Shown here: piece by piece, positions 9,440-19,045 of the stretch
How positions within the stretch are numbered: position 1 is the first letter of the stretch
Layout of the letters: each line of letters starts with the position of its first letter
NCBI GenBank assembly: GCA_020635115.1
Contig: JACKAK010000006.1
Span: 248,001 to 312,000, forward strand
From: Halobacteriovoraceae bacterium
Lineage (GTDB): Bacteria > Bdellovibrionota > Bacteriovoracia > Bacteriovoracales > Bacteriovoracaceae
DNA: 64,000 nt
Direction: 5' to 3'
Position numbers and translations under genes: made by a program
Notes under the pieces: generated by a model
Told to the model about the DNA's origin: nothing
Database searches by the model: none
What the model saw: the letters and a program-made list of their open reading frames with translations, nothing else

Positions 9440-12400
9440 GTGTGTAGGTTTTTGTACAATATTAATATTCCTGACCATATTCAGAAACTGGCCGTTGGAT
9501 TATTTGGCCAAATAAACACAACACAAGCTGTGAAGTTTATCACGCTTTCAAAGGTTACTTTATCTTTTACTAAAGGTAGTCCAGAAACTTACTTCATTGT
9601 AAGTGGTCTAGTTAGGGATAATAAATCTCATGAATCAAAAGTAGTTTACAAAAAAAGATTGGAAGGAACTGAGGAAGGTCCTATAAAATCTAATTGCGAT
9701 TGCCATCTGTGGAGTGTTTCCAAACATTGTCCACATACAACTGCCTTGTATATTCTATACATGATTAAAAATGAACAGAAAGATGAGCACATTCAAATTG
9801 AAGATGATAAACCTCCACTCCCTTCATTTGCAGGACTTGGTGTTACAGTAGAAGAATATGGAACAATTATAAATGCTCCTCATAAGCTTATTGGAGCAAA
9901 CGCGACAAGTACTTATTCTTCTTTGCAGTATCTACTACACACAAAAAAGACTATCAATTTTCCAATCCCTACAAATACTCTTTGCAAAATTGGTCTGAAC
10001 TACATTAAACATTTCAAGACGGATGATTCGTTTGAAAAAAATACGATTAAATTCTTTCTTATAGACGAAGAAGACAAAAAAAATAAACATATAAATCTCT
10101 TTGAAAATCTTTATCTTTTTGACTGGCAAAAAGGACATGCCTATCATTTAGCTCCAGGAATGAAGGAATTTGTTCAAAAAATTCGTTACAGCGGCCCACA
10201 TATTCTAGAACTTGATGAGATTATAAAATTGAGTGAGCTTTATTCGTTGAGAGATAATCTTGAGTTATTTGTCAATGACCACAAAATTAGTGAGTTAAAA
10301 AAAATAACTCCTTCACTAAGAGTAACAATAGATTCAGCAGAAACGAGAAACTTGATCGAGTTTAACTTGAATTTTGTTGATGAACATGACAATACCTATC
10401 CTATTCCTAATATTATAAAAGCGTTCACTTTTAATGTAGGTCTATTAAATTCCTTTAAAAAGAAAAAGGATGCATACGAGTTTGTTACCTCTCTTGTTGA
10501 TTTCTTTGACGAAGAGCAAAGTGATTTCAAAAAATTATTACATAACTGTACACAAAAAAAAGAATGGATCTCATTAATTGATTATCTGATACAAGAAGAG
10601 TCGACATATTGCTATAATGAGTATTTAAATAGCCTTGTTGTATACGAAAATAAGTTTCTTATATTGCTTATATCATCATGTTATAAGTTTTTTGGGGAAC
10701 TCTTTTTCAGGTTTTCTTCTTACAATGAGGACTCTCAAAAAGTTAGCTTTCAAATCTCTTTTTCAAATCTATTATCTGGACTTAGTGGATTTTACACAAA
10801 AATGTTTCCCTATGGAGTCGAAGTTCTCTACAACAATGACAAAATAAAGACCTGGTCGGGGAAAATCCGATTCGAACGAGGACGATCTGATCTGAATTGG
10901 TTTGATGTCAATCTTGAGATCGACGATAAGGATCTCGAGATTCTTAAAAAAGTTGATCTTGAAAATAATATCTCTCTTTCTAAACACGGACTTACACTAT
11001 TTACTCCTGAGCAAAAAACATTTGCTAAACTTATTCAAAAATACACTAAGTATGTTGGAAAAGAAGTCGAATCAAATGAGAAAGGGGTAAAAAAGTTTAC
11101 ACTCCCTTTTAATCGAGCAAGTATATTCGAGCTTTTTGAGCTTAAGAAACTAGGAATTGATGGGATATTAACTCAAGAGGAAGAGGAAATTTGTGAAAAG
11201 CTACTCTCTTTTGAAGGAATACCAGAGTATCCACTTCCACAAAACTTGGAAAACGTTCTAAGGCCATATCAGGTCACTGGATTTAGATGGCTCAAATTTC
11301 TCTATGAATATAATTTGGGTGCATGTCTTGCCGATGATATGGGGTTAGGAAAAACACTTCAGACAATTTCATTTCTGATAAGTATTTATGAAAACGTCGA
11401 TAAGGTCCTCATCGTATGTCCGGTTTCAATACTTTTTAACTGGGAAAATGAGTTTAAAAAATTCTCAAACATTAATGCCCTGATTTATCACGGTGGAGAT
11501 AGAGAAATTGATCATGACAAAAAAATCATTTTAACCAGTTACGGTATCATGAAAAAAGAGGCCGAAAGCGTCTTTTCAAAGATTAACTTTGACGTCATTA
11601 TCCTAGACGAAGTACAACACCTCAAAAATATTAGGTCCATGGGGGCATTTGCCGTCAGACAATTGAAATCAAAATTTAGAATATGCTTAACTGGTACTCC
11701 TGTAGAAAATGATCTTGCTGAATTTTATAATATTTTGGATTTATCAATTCCTGGAATTTGGGGGGATTTGAAACTTATTCGTTCTTCTTCAAACAAACAA
11801 GGACGTCTTAGTGCAAGAAAAACTGCGCGCCCTTTTATTTTAAGAAGAACAAAAGCTCAAGTTTTAAGTGAATTACCCCCTAAAATTGAAAACACTGTCC
11901 ACCTTTCATTTTCTGAACAAGAAAATACTTATTATCAAAATAAAATGATTTCTATAAGAAAGAAAATTGAAACCTCTCCTAAAAACAAAAAATATGGCGA
12001 GATTCTTAAAGGAATCTTGGAGCTACGACAAGCATGTTTGTGGGATAAAGAAGATCCCATGAAATCAACAAAAATTGAATTTTTGATTGAAACACTTGAA
12101 CAAATTCTTGAAGAAGGACACCAAGCAATTATTTTCTCTCAATTCACCACATACTTGGACTACATGCAAACGGCTATTAATAAAAAAAGTTGGACATATG
12201 CCAGAATTGACGGATCCCAATCTGTTAACAAGCGCCATGAACAAGTAAAGAAGTTTCAAGAAGGTAAATGCCCTATATTTCTCATTTCTCTGAAGGCCGG
12301 AGGTGTTGGTCTAAACCTTACAGCTGCTAGTTATGTTTTTATTATGGATCCATGGTGGAATCCTGCAGTTGAAAACCAGGCCATAGATAGAGCTCATCGT

Positions 12401-12580
12401 ATTGGCCAGTTGAACACATTAACCGTTTACAGACCAATAATAGAACATTCCGTAGAAGAAAAAGTATTAAAACTACAAGAGTTGAAACGTGAACTATTCA
12501 AAGACCTACTACCAGATGAAGAAGAAGAGCTTTTCACAGGAAAACTCTCCATGAAAGATTTTGAAGATTTACTAAATTGA
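9440..12580 (+). CDS. SNF2/HepA-family DNA-dependent ATPase with SWIM zinc finger
   Basis: This 1046-residue protein starts with GTG at 9440; the ribosome site is weak. A SWIM zinc finger is visible at C86, C88, C97 and H99 (CDCHLWSVSKHCPH). The middle 500 residues are a poorly conserved bacterial SNF2 accessory region. The C-terminal half is a complete SF2 helicase core: motif I DDMGLGKT near residue 634, motif II DEVQ near 722, motif III LTGTPVEN, and motif VI NQAIDRAHRIGQ near 985. Bacterial members of this family are thought to remodel protein-nucleic acid complexes, and some sit in phage-defence islands, but nothing else here suggests defence. Expected location is the cytoplasm or nucleoid. 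Confidence 0.9.
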   Translation: MCRFLYNINIPDHIQKLAVGLFGQINTTQAVKFITLSKVTLSFTKGSPETYFIVSGLVRDNKSHESKVVYKKRLEGTEEGPIKSNCDCHLWSVSKHCPHTTALYILYMIKNEQKDEHIQIEDDKPPLPSFAGLGVTVEEYGTIINAPHKLIGANATSTYSSLQYLLHTKKTINFPIPTNTLCKIGLNYIKHFKTDDSFEKNTIKFFLIDEEDKKNKHINLFENLYLFDWQKGHAYHLAPGMKEFVQKIRYSGPHILELDEIIKLSELYSLRDNLELFVNDHKISELKKITPSLRVTIDSAETRNLIEFNLNFVDEHDNTYPIPNIIKAFTFNVGLLNSFKKKKDAYEFVTSLVDFFDEEQSDFKKLLHNCTQKKEWISLIDYLIQEESTYCYNEYLNSLVVYENKFLILLISSCYKFFGELFFRFSSYNEDSQKVSFQISFSNLLSGLSGFYTKMFPYGVEVLYNNDKIKTWSGKIRFERGRSDLNWFDVNLEIDDKDLEILKKVDLENNISLSKHGLTLFTPEQKTFAKLIQKYTKYVGKEVESNEKGVKKFTLPFNRASIFELFELKKLGIDGILTQEEEEICEKLLSFEGIPEYPLPQNLENVLRPYQVTGFRWLKFLYEYNLGACLADDMGLGKTLQTISFLISIYENVDKVLIVCPVSILFNWENEFKKFSNINALIYHGGDREIDHDKKIILTSYGIMKKEAESVFSKINFDVIILDEVQHLKNIRSMGAFAVRQLKSKFRICLTGTPVENDLAEFYNILDLSIPGIWGDLKLIRSSSNKQGRLSARKTARPFILRRTKAQVLSELPPKIENTVHLSFSEQENTYYQNKMISIRKKIETSPKNKKYGEILKGILELRQACLWDKEDPMKSTKIEFLIETLEQILEEGHQAIIFSQFTTYLDYMQTAINKKSWTYARIDGSQSVNKRHEQVKKFQEGKCPIFLISLKAGGVGLNLTAASYVFIMDPWWNPAVENQAIDRAHRIGQLNTLTVYRPIIEHSVEEKVLKLQELKRELFKDLLPDEEEELFTGKLSMKDFEDLLN

Positions 12581-12587
12581 AATTTTT

Positions 12588-13298
12588 TCACTCGTTCTTA
12601 ATAGAGACAATCGAGGATGTCAGTTTTAGATTGCCTTCAAAAAGAAAAGTTGATTTTTGAAGAGACTGTTTACCTACGGTGATTTTTGTTCTTTCATCCT
12701 TATTTAGCACAATATTATAACGGTCAAAATGTTGATTGCGCCAATTTAAAAATCCCTTAGATAGATCCATTGAAATATTATTTGAAAGTGATTCGAGAAC
12801 AATATTCAACTGACTTCCGGCCATATTAAACTTTACACCTCTTGGAAGAAAGACCATGCAACTCGAATATGGGGGGATTTCAACAATTAAATTTTTTTTC
12901 TCTTTTACATTAATCCGGTCTTTCTCATCATTATCTGTACTACATTGATATTTAAACTTATCGGATTCTCCCCTTATATAAAAACGTGATTGATCAGAAA
13001 CTAAATTTATATGCTCTACCGTAAGAACATCATTTTCAAATTTAAATAATTCTTTTGATGAAATACTTCCTAAAAAACTCTCTGGAGTTTCCGGAATAAT
13101 GAGATGGGAATTAAATAACCTTACTTCACCTAAGTTATGATCAAACTCATAGATCGGTAGATACTGACTAAACCATAAGTAGATTAACACCGCATAAAAT
13201 AAGAATAAAAGAAAAAATACTGCACTTATTTTAAAAATAAATTTAATTAGCTTTGAAAAGAAACCCTCATTCAAACTATCAGTTTTACTCTTTTCCAA
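12588..13298 (-). CDS. Hypothetical membrane-anchored protein
   Basis: 236 residues with a short cytoplasmic N-terminus, one strong membrane helix (about 20-44, ISAVFFLLFLFYAVLIYLWF) and a beta-rich outer part of about 190 residues with no cysteine pair motif. The C-terminal half, with GVKFNMAGSQLNIVLESLSNNISMDLSKG, resembles the repetitive beta-strand adhesin/bactofilin-like folds used in envelope proteins, but this is only an impression. The gene converges on the SNF2 gene with a gap of 7 bases and is divergent from the EEP-family gene. Confidence 0.6.
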   Translation of the reverse strand: MEKSKTDSLNEGFFSKLIKFIFKISAVFFLLFLFYAVLIYLWFSQYLPIYEFDHNLGEVRLFNSHLIIPETPESFLGSISSKELFKFENDVLTVEHINLVSDQSRFYIRGESDKFKYQCSTDNDEKDRINVKEKKNLIVEIPPYSSCMVFLPRGVKFNMAGSQLNIVLESLSNNISMDLSKGFLNWRNQHFDRYNIVLNKDERTKITVGKQSLQKSTFLFEGNLKLTSSIVSIKNE

Positions 13299-13360
13299 TC
13301 TTTGACCTACTTACTTTACGTTAACACTTTAGAGGCCTATACTAAACGTAGGATAAAGTT

Positions 13361-14137
13361 ATGGCCAATACAAGAATTATGACAGCGAATATCAGGTTCG
13401 ACTCCCCGCAAGACAAGCATCAGCCGTGGGGTGCAAGAAAGGATGTACTTGCCAAAATCATTAAAAAATCAAACCCAGATATTCTCGGCACTCAAGAAGG
13501 CAGGCGTCCTCAATTACTTGAACTTGAAAATCTCATCAGTCCTCAACTTTCATTAATTGAATCTCATCGAGATTGGATTGAACAACGAATGTATCCATGC
13601 CTTTTTTATGACAAAAAAAAATACCACCTCATTCAAAGTGGTGATATTTGGTTATCTGAAAAACCCTATGTACCTGGATCAATTTCTTTTGGATCAGCAT
13701 TTCCAAGGCTTTGCACGTGGGCCAGATTAAATGATATTTCAGATGAAAAAACTCTAACTGTCATTAATACCCACTTAGATCACATTCTTACTCCTATAAG
13801 ATCTAAACAAATCGAAGTGTTACTTCGAGAAATTTCAAATATTATAGAAAGCAATGATCTCATTATACTTTTAGGCGATTTTAACGAAGCTCCAGGTGGT
13901 AAAGTTTATAACCTCGTGATGAATGCTGGTTACAAATTTGTAGACCCTTGGAAAATTCTCAATAAAGAAGAAGAAACCAGCTACCACAAGTTCAAAGGTA
14001 AATTTGAACAAGGAGCAAGAATAGACTGGATATTCACTTCTGATGAAGTACAATTTGAATCGATTGACATGATAAAAACTTCTGAAAATGATATTTATCC
14101 TTCAGATCACTTCCCTATTTTATTGACACTCAGCTAG
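13361..14137 (+). CDS. Endonuclease/exonuclease/phosphatase (EEP) family hydrolase
   Basis: This 258-residue protein has the EEP fold signatures in order: MTANIRFD near the start with the metal-site asparagine, GTQEGR with the catalytic glutamate near residue 47, NTHLDH, LGDFNEAPGG with Asp and Asn near 170, and a C-terminal SDHFPIL. This family includes sphingomyelinases, inositol phosphatases and exonuclease III. The relaxed spacing and lack of a DNA-binding insertion make a phosphodiesterase or phosphatase of small substrates more likely than a DNA repair enzyme. There is no signal peptide, so it should be cytoplasmic. Its end overlaps the end of the convergent psd gene by 8 bases. Confidence 0.85.
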   Translation: MANTRIMTANIRFDSPQDKHQPWGARKDVLAKIIKKSNPDILGTQEGRRPQLLELENLISPQLSLIESHRDWIEQRMYPCLFYDKKKYHLIQSGDIWLSEKPYVPGSISFGSAFPRLCTWARLNDISDEKTLTVINTHLDHILTPIRSKQIEVLLREISNIIESNDLIILLGDFNEAPGGKVYNLVMNAGYKFVDPWKILNKEEETSYHKFKGKFEQGARIDWIFTSDEVQFESIDMIKTSENDIYPSDHFPILLTLS

Positions 14138-15026
14138 AGCCTACCTCATCCCCAAGTTGTATATATGTTTCCAACCCTTTCTTTGTATTTTCAATAATAT
14201 CTTGTGATGGTTTCCATTTTCCCTTTTCACCTATGAGAATCACAGTTGAACCACCAAATAGAAAGTAGCCCTTCTCCCCACCTCTTTTAAACTTTTCACC
14301 CATAAAAGTTTGAATTATTTTACCCACACAAATAGCACCCACTTCAATATAGGCCAGTTTTCCAAAATCAGAAGTTTCAAGGATATTAATTTGTCTTTCA
14401 TTCATTAGAAAAATATTATCTTTCTTTTTCAAAGCGATTGGATTTACAGAATGATATTGCCCATGAATTCTAAAGGAGTCTAAAAACTTACCATCCACTG
14501 GAAAATGAAACCTATGATAGTCGACTGGACACAAACGAGCAATCAGTAGAGGCCCGTTAGAAAATACCCCTTCCCATTTTGAACTCGCAATCATTTGATC
14601 CGGAGATAAAAATTTATTTTTGACTGGATAGATTGATTTTTCTGAAATGTCCTCATATCCAAAATATCTGGCCTCAGCGAATGCTGGAAGTATGTTAGAA
14701 TCTTTTTTGAAATCTCGAACACCACTTTTAAACTTTCTAATAAAAAAACTATTGAAATTTGAATAGGGATATTTTGCTCCAATATTTGCCTCTGGTACAA
14801 ATTCATCCATATTAATATTGAATTCTTTAATAAAAGAATCGACTTTAAATTTGGAAAAACTGCTAGACTGAATTAATCCATAAAACTTTGAAAGCAAGGG
14901 GCCAGTGACGAGAGGTGACAATGTTTGCCCCAATTTTGTATCGTAAAGCCAGTTTACAAAAGTCTCGCCATAAACGTTTTCTTTTTGAATTAACTCATCT
15001 TTTCGATTATAAAAATTTATATCCAT
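14130..15026 (-). CDS. psd: Phosphatidylserine decarboxylase
   Basis: This enzyme converts phosphatidylserine to phosphatidylethanolamine at the inner membrane. The protein resembles the clostridial/chlamydial-type Psd (NFYNRKDELIQKENVYGE, FNSFFIRKFK, CPVDYHRFHFPVDG, HGQYHSVNPIAL). It ends with the FGGST motif near residue 259, where self-cleavage before the serine would create the pyruvoyl group; usual forms are LGST or GGST. The frame is open further upstream to 15128, but AGGA lies 6 bases before the ATG at 15026, so I chose that start (298 residues, the usual size). No phosphatidylserine synthase gene is in the window. Confidence 0.9.
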   Translation of the reverse strand: MDINFYNRKDELIQKENVYGETFVNWLYDTKLGQTLSPLVTGPLLSKFYGLIQSSSFSKFKVDSFIKEFNINMDEFVPEANIGAKYPYSNFNSFFIRKFKSGVRDFKKDSNILPAFAEARYFGYEDISEKSIYPVKNKFLSPDQMIASSKWEGVFSNGPLLIARLCPVDYHRFHFPVDGKFLDSFRIHGQYHSVNPIALKKKDNIFLMNERQINILETSDFGKLAYIEVGAICVGKIIQTFMGEKFKRGGEKGYFLFGGSTVILIGEKGKWKPSQDIIENTKKGLETYIQLGDEVGSS

Positions 15027-15170
15027 ATTCATTCCTAATACTTGAATTATATTGTAACTTACTGAAAAGGTGAATTTTTTAAAAACTTTTACAAATGATT
15101 TGAAATATTTTTGACATTTTTTTAACAATTGAAAAAAGTTATTCGTATATTAATAGTAGTGGAGGTTATT

Positions 15171-16259
15171 ATGAAAAAATATTTTCTATTTCTTCTTTCT
15201 CTAGTGTTTTTGTCAACTCTCGCATGGGCAAACTCTATTGATCCTTCGAGCAATGATTTAAACAATTTAACTGATAGTGAGAAAAGTAATATTAATGTCT
15301 TCAACACAACCGTTAAATCCGTAGTGAATATTTCATCAATAAGGACGGTAAGGGATTTTTGGAATATGCGTTATCATGAAATCCCCGCTGGAACTGGTTC
15401 AGGATATGTGTGGGACAACCAAGGACATATTGTTACAAATGCACACGTTGTCGATCAAGGTGAAGATTTTTTTGTGACCTTTCATGGAGATAAAAAACGT
15501 TATCAAGCAAAGCTAGTTGGACTCATTCGAGAAAAAGATATTGCTGTCATTAAACTCTTGGATCGTCCGGGACAACTCATTCCACTCAATATGGCCAGTT
15601 CAAAAAATCTTAAAGTCGGCCAGAAGGCCATTGCTATTGGAAGTCCCTTTGGACTTGATCACACAATGACTGTCGGAATTGTTTCAGCTCTTGGTAGAAC
15701 GTTAAGAGGATATGGAAACGTGCAAATTACAGGTATGATCCAAACAGATGCTTCCATTAATCCGGGCAATTCTGGAGGGCCACTGATAAACTCAAATGGA
15801 AAATTAATTGGGATGAACACAATGATTTTCTCAAATTCAGGAAGCTCGGCCGGAGTTGGCTTTGCCGTTCCTGTTGATACAATCGCTTCTATTGTACCAC
15901 AACTTATAAAAAATGGCCGTGTAGAGCGCCCTATCATAGGTGTTCAATTACTTCCAGACCATATACGAGATCAGTTTAAAATTAAAGAAGGGGTAGTAAT
16001 CACAGAGGTTTTCGATAATACTCCGGCCGGTAAAGCTGGTTTAAAAGGATTTTCAAAAGATAAATCTGGCAGATGGGTATTAGGGGATATTATTTTAAAA
16101 GTTGATAAAAAAGCGGTTAATAATTATGAAGATATATACTCAATTTTAGGGGATTATCAAGTTGGAGACACGGTAAAAATCACTTATCAAAGAGGAAATA
16201 AAGTTTTATCAGAAGAGATTAAATTAATATCAGCAAACAAGCAATTAGAACAAAACTAA
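15171..16259 (+). CDS. HtrA/Deg-type periplasmic serine protease with one PDZ domain
   Basis: GGAGG (15161-15165) sets the start at the ATG at 15171 rather than an upstream TTG at 15129. A signal peptide (MKKYFLFLLSLVFLSTLAWA) precedes a trypsin-like domain with the triad His92 (NAHVVD), Asp123 (EKDIAVIKL) and Ser201 (NPGNSGGPL). One PDZ domain follows (about 255-345, IGVQLLPDHI...VVITEVFDNTPAGKAGLKG). At 362 residues with one PDZ domain it is like DegS in architecture but with a cleavable signal. It probably degrades or senses damaged envelope proteins in the periplasm. It is divergent from psd. Confidence 0.92.
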   Translation: MKKYFLFLLSLVFLSTLAWANSIDPSSNDLNNLTDSEKSNINVFNTTVKSVVNISSIRTVRDFWNMRYHEIPAGTGSGYVWDNQGHIVTNAHVVDQGEDFFVTFHGDKKRYQAKLVGLIREKDIAVIKLLDRPGQLIPLNMASSKNLKVGQKAIAIGSPFGLDHTMTVGIVSALGRTLRGYGNVQITGMIQTDASINPGNSGGPLINSNGKLIGMNTMIFSNSGSSAGVGFAVPVDTIASIVPQLIKNGRVERPIIGVQLLPDHIRDQFKIKEGVVITEVFDNTPAGKAGLKGFSKDKSGRWVLGDIILKVDKKAVNNYEDIYSILGDYQVGDTVKITYQRGNKVLSEEIKLISANKQLEQN

Positions 16260-16272
16260 GATGCCGGCCCAA

Positions 16273-16920
16273 TCATTGGATGAGAGGATTTGCTATATTG
16301 ATTTGATCCCTATGAAAAGGAAGCATTTTTTTAGATTTTATAATCAGAATTTGATCGACTTTGTTTTTCAAATATTCCCAATCATGGGAGACAATGATGA
16401 CGGTTTTATGTCTAGAAACTTCTTTAATTTTTTGAAAAAATATCTCTTTTTGTTTTATATCAAGAAAAGAAAAAGGTTCATCTAGAAATATGACCTGACT
16501 TCTTTTTGCCAATACTTTTGATAAATTGACAGATTGTTTTTGCCCTTGACTTAGGCAATTATAGTTTTGATTATACAAATGCGAGATTTCATTATAATTG
16601 TCAGAATTAACTTCTTTTAATTCTCCAATAGATAAATATTCCTTTACAGGGCCATCCCAAAAATTTTCTTCGTGCAGATAGATTGAAAACTTTTCAACAT
16701 TGTTTGAATAATCAGCAGGACTTAAATGTTTTCCAAACAACTTTAAATCCCCTGAAATAACCTTCGTTTGATTAAAAAAGGATTTCAAAAATGTTGTTTT
16801 TCCGCAACCATTTTCACCAATAATTAATGTTATGCCAAAAGATTTAAAAGAACATGAAATATTTTTTAAAATTTCACATCCTCCAATAGCTATTGAATAA
16901 TTTTCTACTGACAAGCTCAT
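16273..16920 (-). CDS. ABC transporter ATPase, FecE/BtuD type
   Basis: The 215-residue ATPase has Walker A GENGCGKTT, signature LSQGQKQSVN (a variant of LSGGQ), Walker B VIFLDEP and the switch histidine in VIIVSHD. It is slightly shorter than usual for the family (about 250). It overlaps the permease gene by 4 bases (16917-16920), which indicates translational coupling, and would power import by the adjacent permease and binding protein. Confidence 0.88.
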   Translation of the reverse strand: MSLSVENYSIAIGGCEILKNISCSFKSFGITLIIGENGCGKTTFLKSFFNQTKVISGDLKLFGKHLSPADYSNNVEKFSIYLHEENFWDGPVKEYLSIGELKEVNSDNYNEISHLYNQNYNCLSQGQKQSVNLSKVLAKRSQVIFLDEPFSFLDIKQKEIFFQKIKEVSRHKTVIIVSHDWEYLKNKVDQILIIKSKKMLPFHRDQINIANPLIQ

Positions 16921-17852
16921 GCAAAGCTCCTCTTTTTTCCAATCAAGAGATAAATCAAAGATGGAACGGCCATGAGGCTTAATAATGCATTAATTGGTAT
17001 ATTTTGTTCTAATACGATTTGAATATAGATAATAGACGTTGTTAAGATCCCTGAAATAATGACAGATCCCTGAATGAGTTTACTTGTAGAATTTGTATTA
17101 AATATAATTCTTGCAAAATGAGGGACAATCACACCGATAAAAACGATTGGCCCACAAAAACTGGTTATCATTGAAACCAATAAACCTACAGATAAAATCA
17201 TTTTTTTTTGTACTCTTTCCACATCAAGCCCATATGAAATTGCTTGAACCTGTCCTAATTGATACAAGTTAAGCTCACTTGAACAATTAAAAATATATAG
17301 TAAAAAGCAAATTACACTCGCAAATAAAATCAAACTTTGAACAATATCTGTTGTTGAAAAACTTCCAAGCCCCCAATAAATATATTCTCTAAGATTTTCG
17401 GATGATAAATACTGTTGAATAATACTTAAAATACCTGAACATAAAAAAGAAACGAGTAGGCCTACAATAAGTAAAATATAGTGATTGGGATTATTTTTTA
17501 GAAAATATAATATTATGCCCATTACAATAAGGGCCCCTAAGAACGAAGGGATCATCCCAAAATACAAAGAAGCACTGTAGGGAAAAAGTAATAAAAAAAT
17601 CCCTAAAAAAAGAGTTGCCCCAGAATTCACTCCTAAGACAAAAGGCCCGGCCAGTGGATTTTTAAAAATAATTTGCATGACAAGTCCAGAAAGAGAGAGT
17701 CCAACTCCTGCACTAAAGGCCGTTATTAACTCTGGCAACCTAATATTTAAGATTATTGTTTTTACAACTGAAAGATCCGTATAATCGTGCTTTGAAAAAA
17801 GACAAATCCCAAAGAAAAAAATCAAGAAAAAAATGAGTTTATATTTCTTCAT
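16917..17852 (-). CDS. FecCD/BtuC-family ABC permease
   Basis: This 311-residue polytopic protein (about nine helices) has the FecCD hallmarks: RLPELITAFSAGVGLSLSGLVMQIIFKNPLAGPFVLGVNSGA near the start, and GPIVFIGVIVPHFAR in the second half, which contacts the ATPase. These permeases dimerise and import iron chelates, haem or cobalamin across the inner membrane. It overlaps both neighbours (4 bases with the ATPase gene, 14 with the binding-protein gene). Substrate cannot be assigned; a role in B12 import would suit the MetH encoded in the window. Confidence 0.9.
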   Translation of the reverse strand: MKKYKLIFFLIFFFGICLFSKHDYTDLSVVKTIILNIRLPELITAFSAGVGLSLSGLVMQIIFKNPLAGPFVLGVNSGATLFLGIFLLLFPYSASLYFGMIPSFLGALIVMGIILYFLKNNPNHYILLIVGLLVSFLCSGILSIIQQYLSSENLREYIYWGLGSFSTTDIVQSLILFASVICFLLYIFNCSSELNLYQLGQVQAISYGLDVERVQKKMILSVGLLVSMITSFCGPIVFIGVIVPHFARIIFNTNSTSKLIQGSVIISGILTTSIIYIQIVLEQNIPINALLSLMAVPSLIYLLIGKKRSFA

Positions 17853-18879
17853 AATAATAAAGAGACTTATGTTGTTTTTGTTTGATATTGATAAGATCTC
17901 GTAAAATCAAATCTGGACGAAAGACACCAGATTCCCAATAATCATAGGCCCCATATTCATTGACTCTTGCTGAATAACTAAATATTTTCAAAGAATTCAT
18001 AGATGGGTGTTTATTTTTAATTATTTTTAAGTTTTCTTTCTTTCCAGAGGCCAGTAAAAGATCTGTTTTGGACAGCTCTTTTAAAATAACTTCAGTTCTT
18101 AGTATCTTTGGGGACTGAGAAGTATTTGTGATTAAGGGTTTAAGTCCAGCGTCCTTCAGCAAAACAATCGTATCGCTATTTTCAGATGGGATGACCCACT
18201 TACCACGAAAGTAGTCTGCAACGATGACTGTACCATCTGTGGATTTATTCTTTTTAGACAGAAGCTGGTAATTCGACTCAAGCATTGAAAATAATTTCTT
18301 TGATTGCTCGAATTTACCAAGAACAATTCCAAAAGCAACAATCCATTCTGCTCTTCCTAGTGGGTGAGATTCTAAAAAATTTGATAATGGAAAAGAAGCA
18401 ATATTTAATTTATCTAATTTACTTAGAGAAAAATTTCCCCAATCAAAAAAGAGAAAGTTAATTTTTTTTTGCAAAAGTGACTCTGTTCTGAGTGGGTAAG
18501 AAAGCACTTGAGTTAATTTAAGTTTACGATGACTATAAATAAACTCAGGTTGAGAGATAAATTTAAGTAACTTAACTGAGTTTAATTCCATAAATGGGTA
18601 TATTGCTGCACCTGTCACACTTGCAATATTGAGTTCATGAGTATTTAAGTAATGAGCATGACAATGGAGTGAAAAATTTTTATCATTTGTTAAGAGATAG
18701 TAAGAATCATTTTTAAGTTTTAGTTTTAAAACAAAACCACCTTTAGATTTATTTAACTCAAATCGTTTTGCGTATAAATTCTTGTAAAGTCTTTCAGTAT
18801 AGCACTGGCCATCTTTTGCAAAAGTCTGTCCAGGGTTAATTAAAAGAAGAAAAAGTAAAAATTTACTAAAGTTCAACAT
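17839..18879 (-). CDS. Periplasmic substrate-binding protein of the FecB/BtuF class
   Basis: This 346-residue protein starts with a signal peptide (MLNFSKFLLFLLLINPGQTFA). The C-terminal part has the family's pattern, PLGRAEWIVAFGIVLGKFEQ followed by a long helix and GTVIVADYFRGKW. The N-terminal lobe is unusually divergent. It is first in an operon with the permease and ATPase, so it should deliver the chelate to them. No lipobox is present, so it should be a free periplasmic protein. I saw no Fur box or cobalamin riboswitch in the 166 bases upstream. Confidence 0.75.
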   Translation of the reverse strand: MLNFSKFLLFLLLINPGQTFAKDGQCYTERLYKNLYAKRFELNKSKGGFVLKLKLKNDSYYLLTNDKNFSLHCHAHYLNTHELNIASVTGAAIYPFMELNSVKLLKFISQPEFIYSHRKLKLTQVLSYPLRTESLLQKKINFLFFDWGNFSLSKLDKLNIASFPLSNFLESHPLGRAEWIVAFGIVLGKFEQSKKLFSMLESNYQLLSKKNKSTDGTVIVADYFRGKWVIPSENSDTIVLLKDAGLKPLITNTSQSPKILRTEVILKELSKTDLLLASGKKENLKIIKNKHPSMNSLKIFSYSARVNEYGAYDYWESGVFRPDLILRDLINIKQKQHKSLYYYEEI

Positions 18880-19045
18880 ACTCTTTTCCTAAGTTTCGCG
18901 CCATATTACAATATTTGCATTATGATTAAAACCTCTACCTACATTCCTAACAAACTGTATTTATTGAGATCAATTTTTTAATTTTTTTACATTGTCCTGA
19001 CCAAATAATTAATTTGTTGCGATATAAGTTTCCTGGAGGTGACGA

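Noticed and set aside
9440..12580. Phage-defence helicase (DISARM- or Dnd-like island)
   Set aside because: The SNF2 protein stands alone between housekeeping-type genes with no methyltransferase, nuclease or other defence gene near it.
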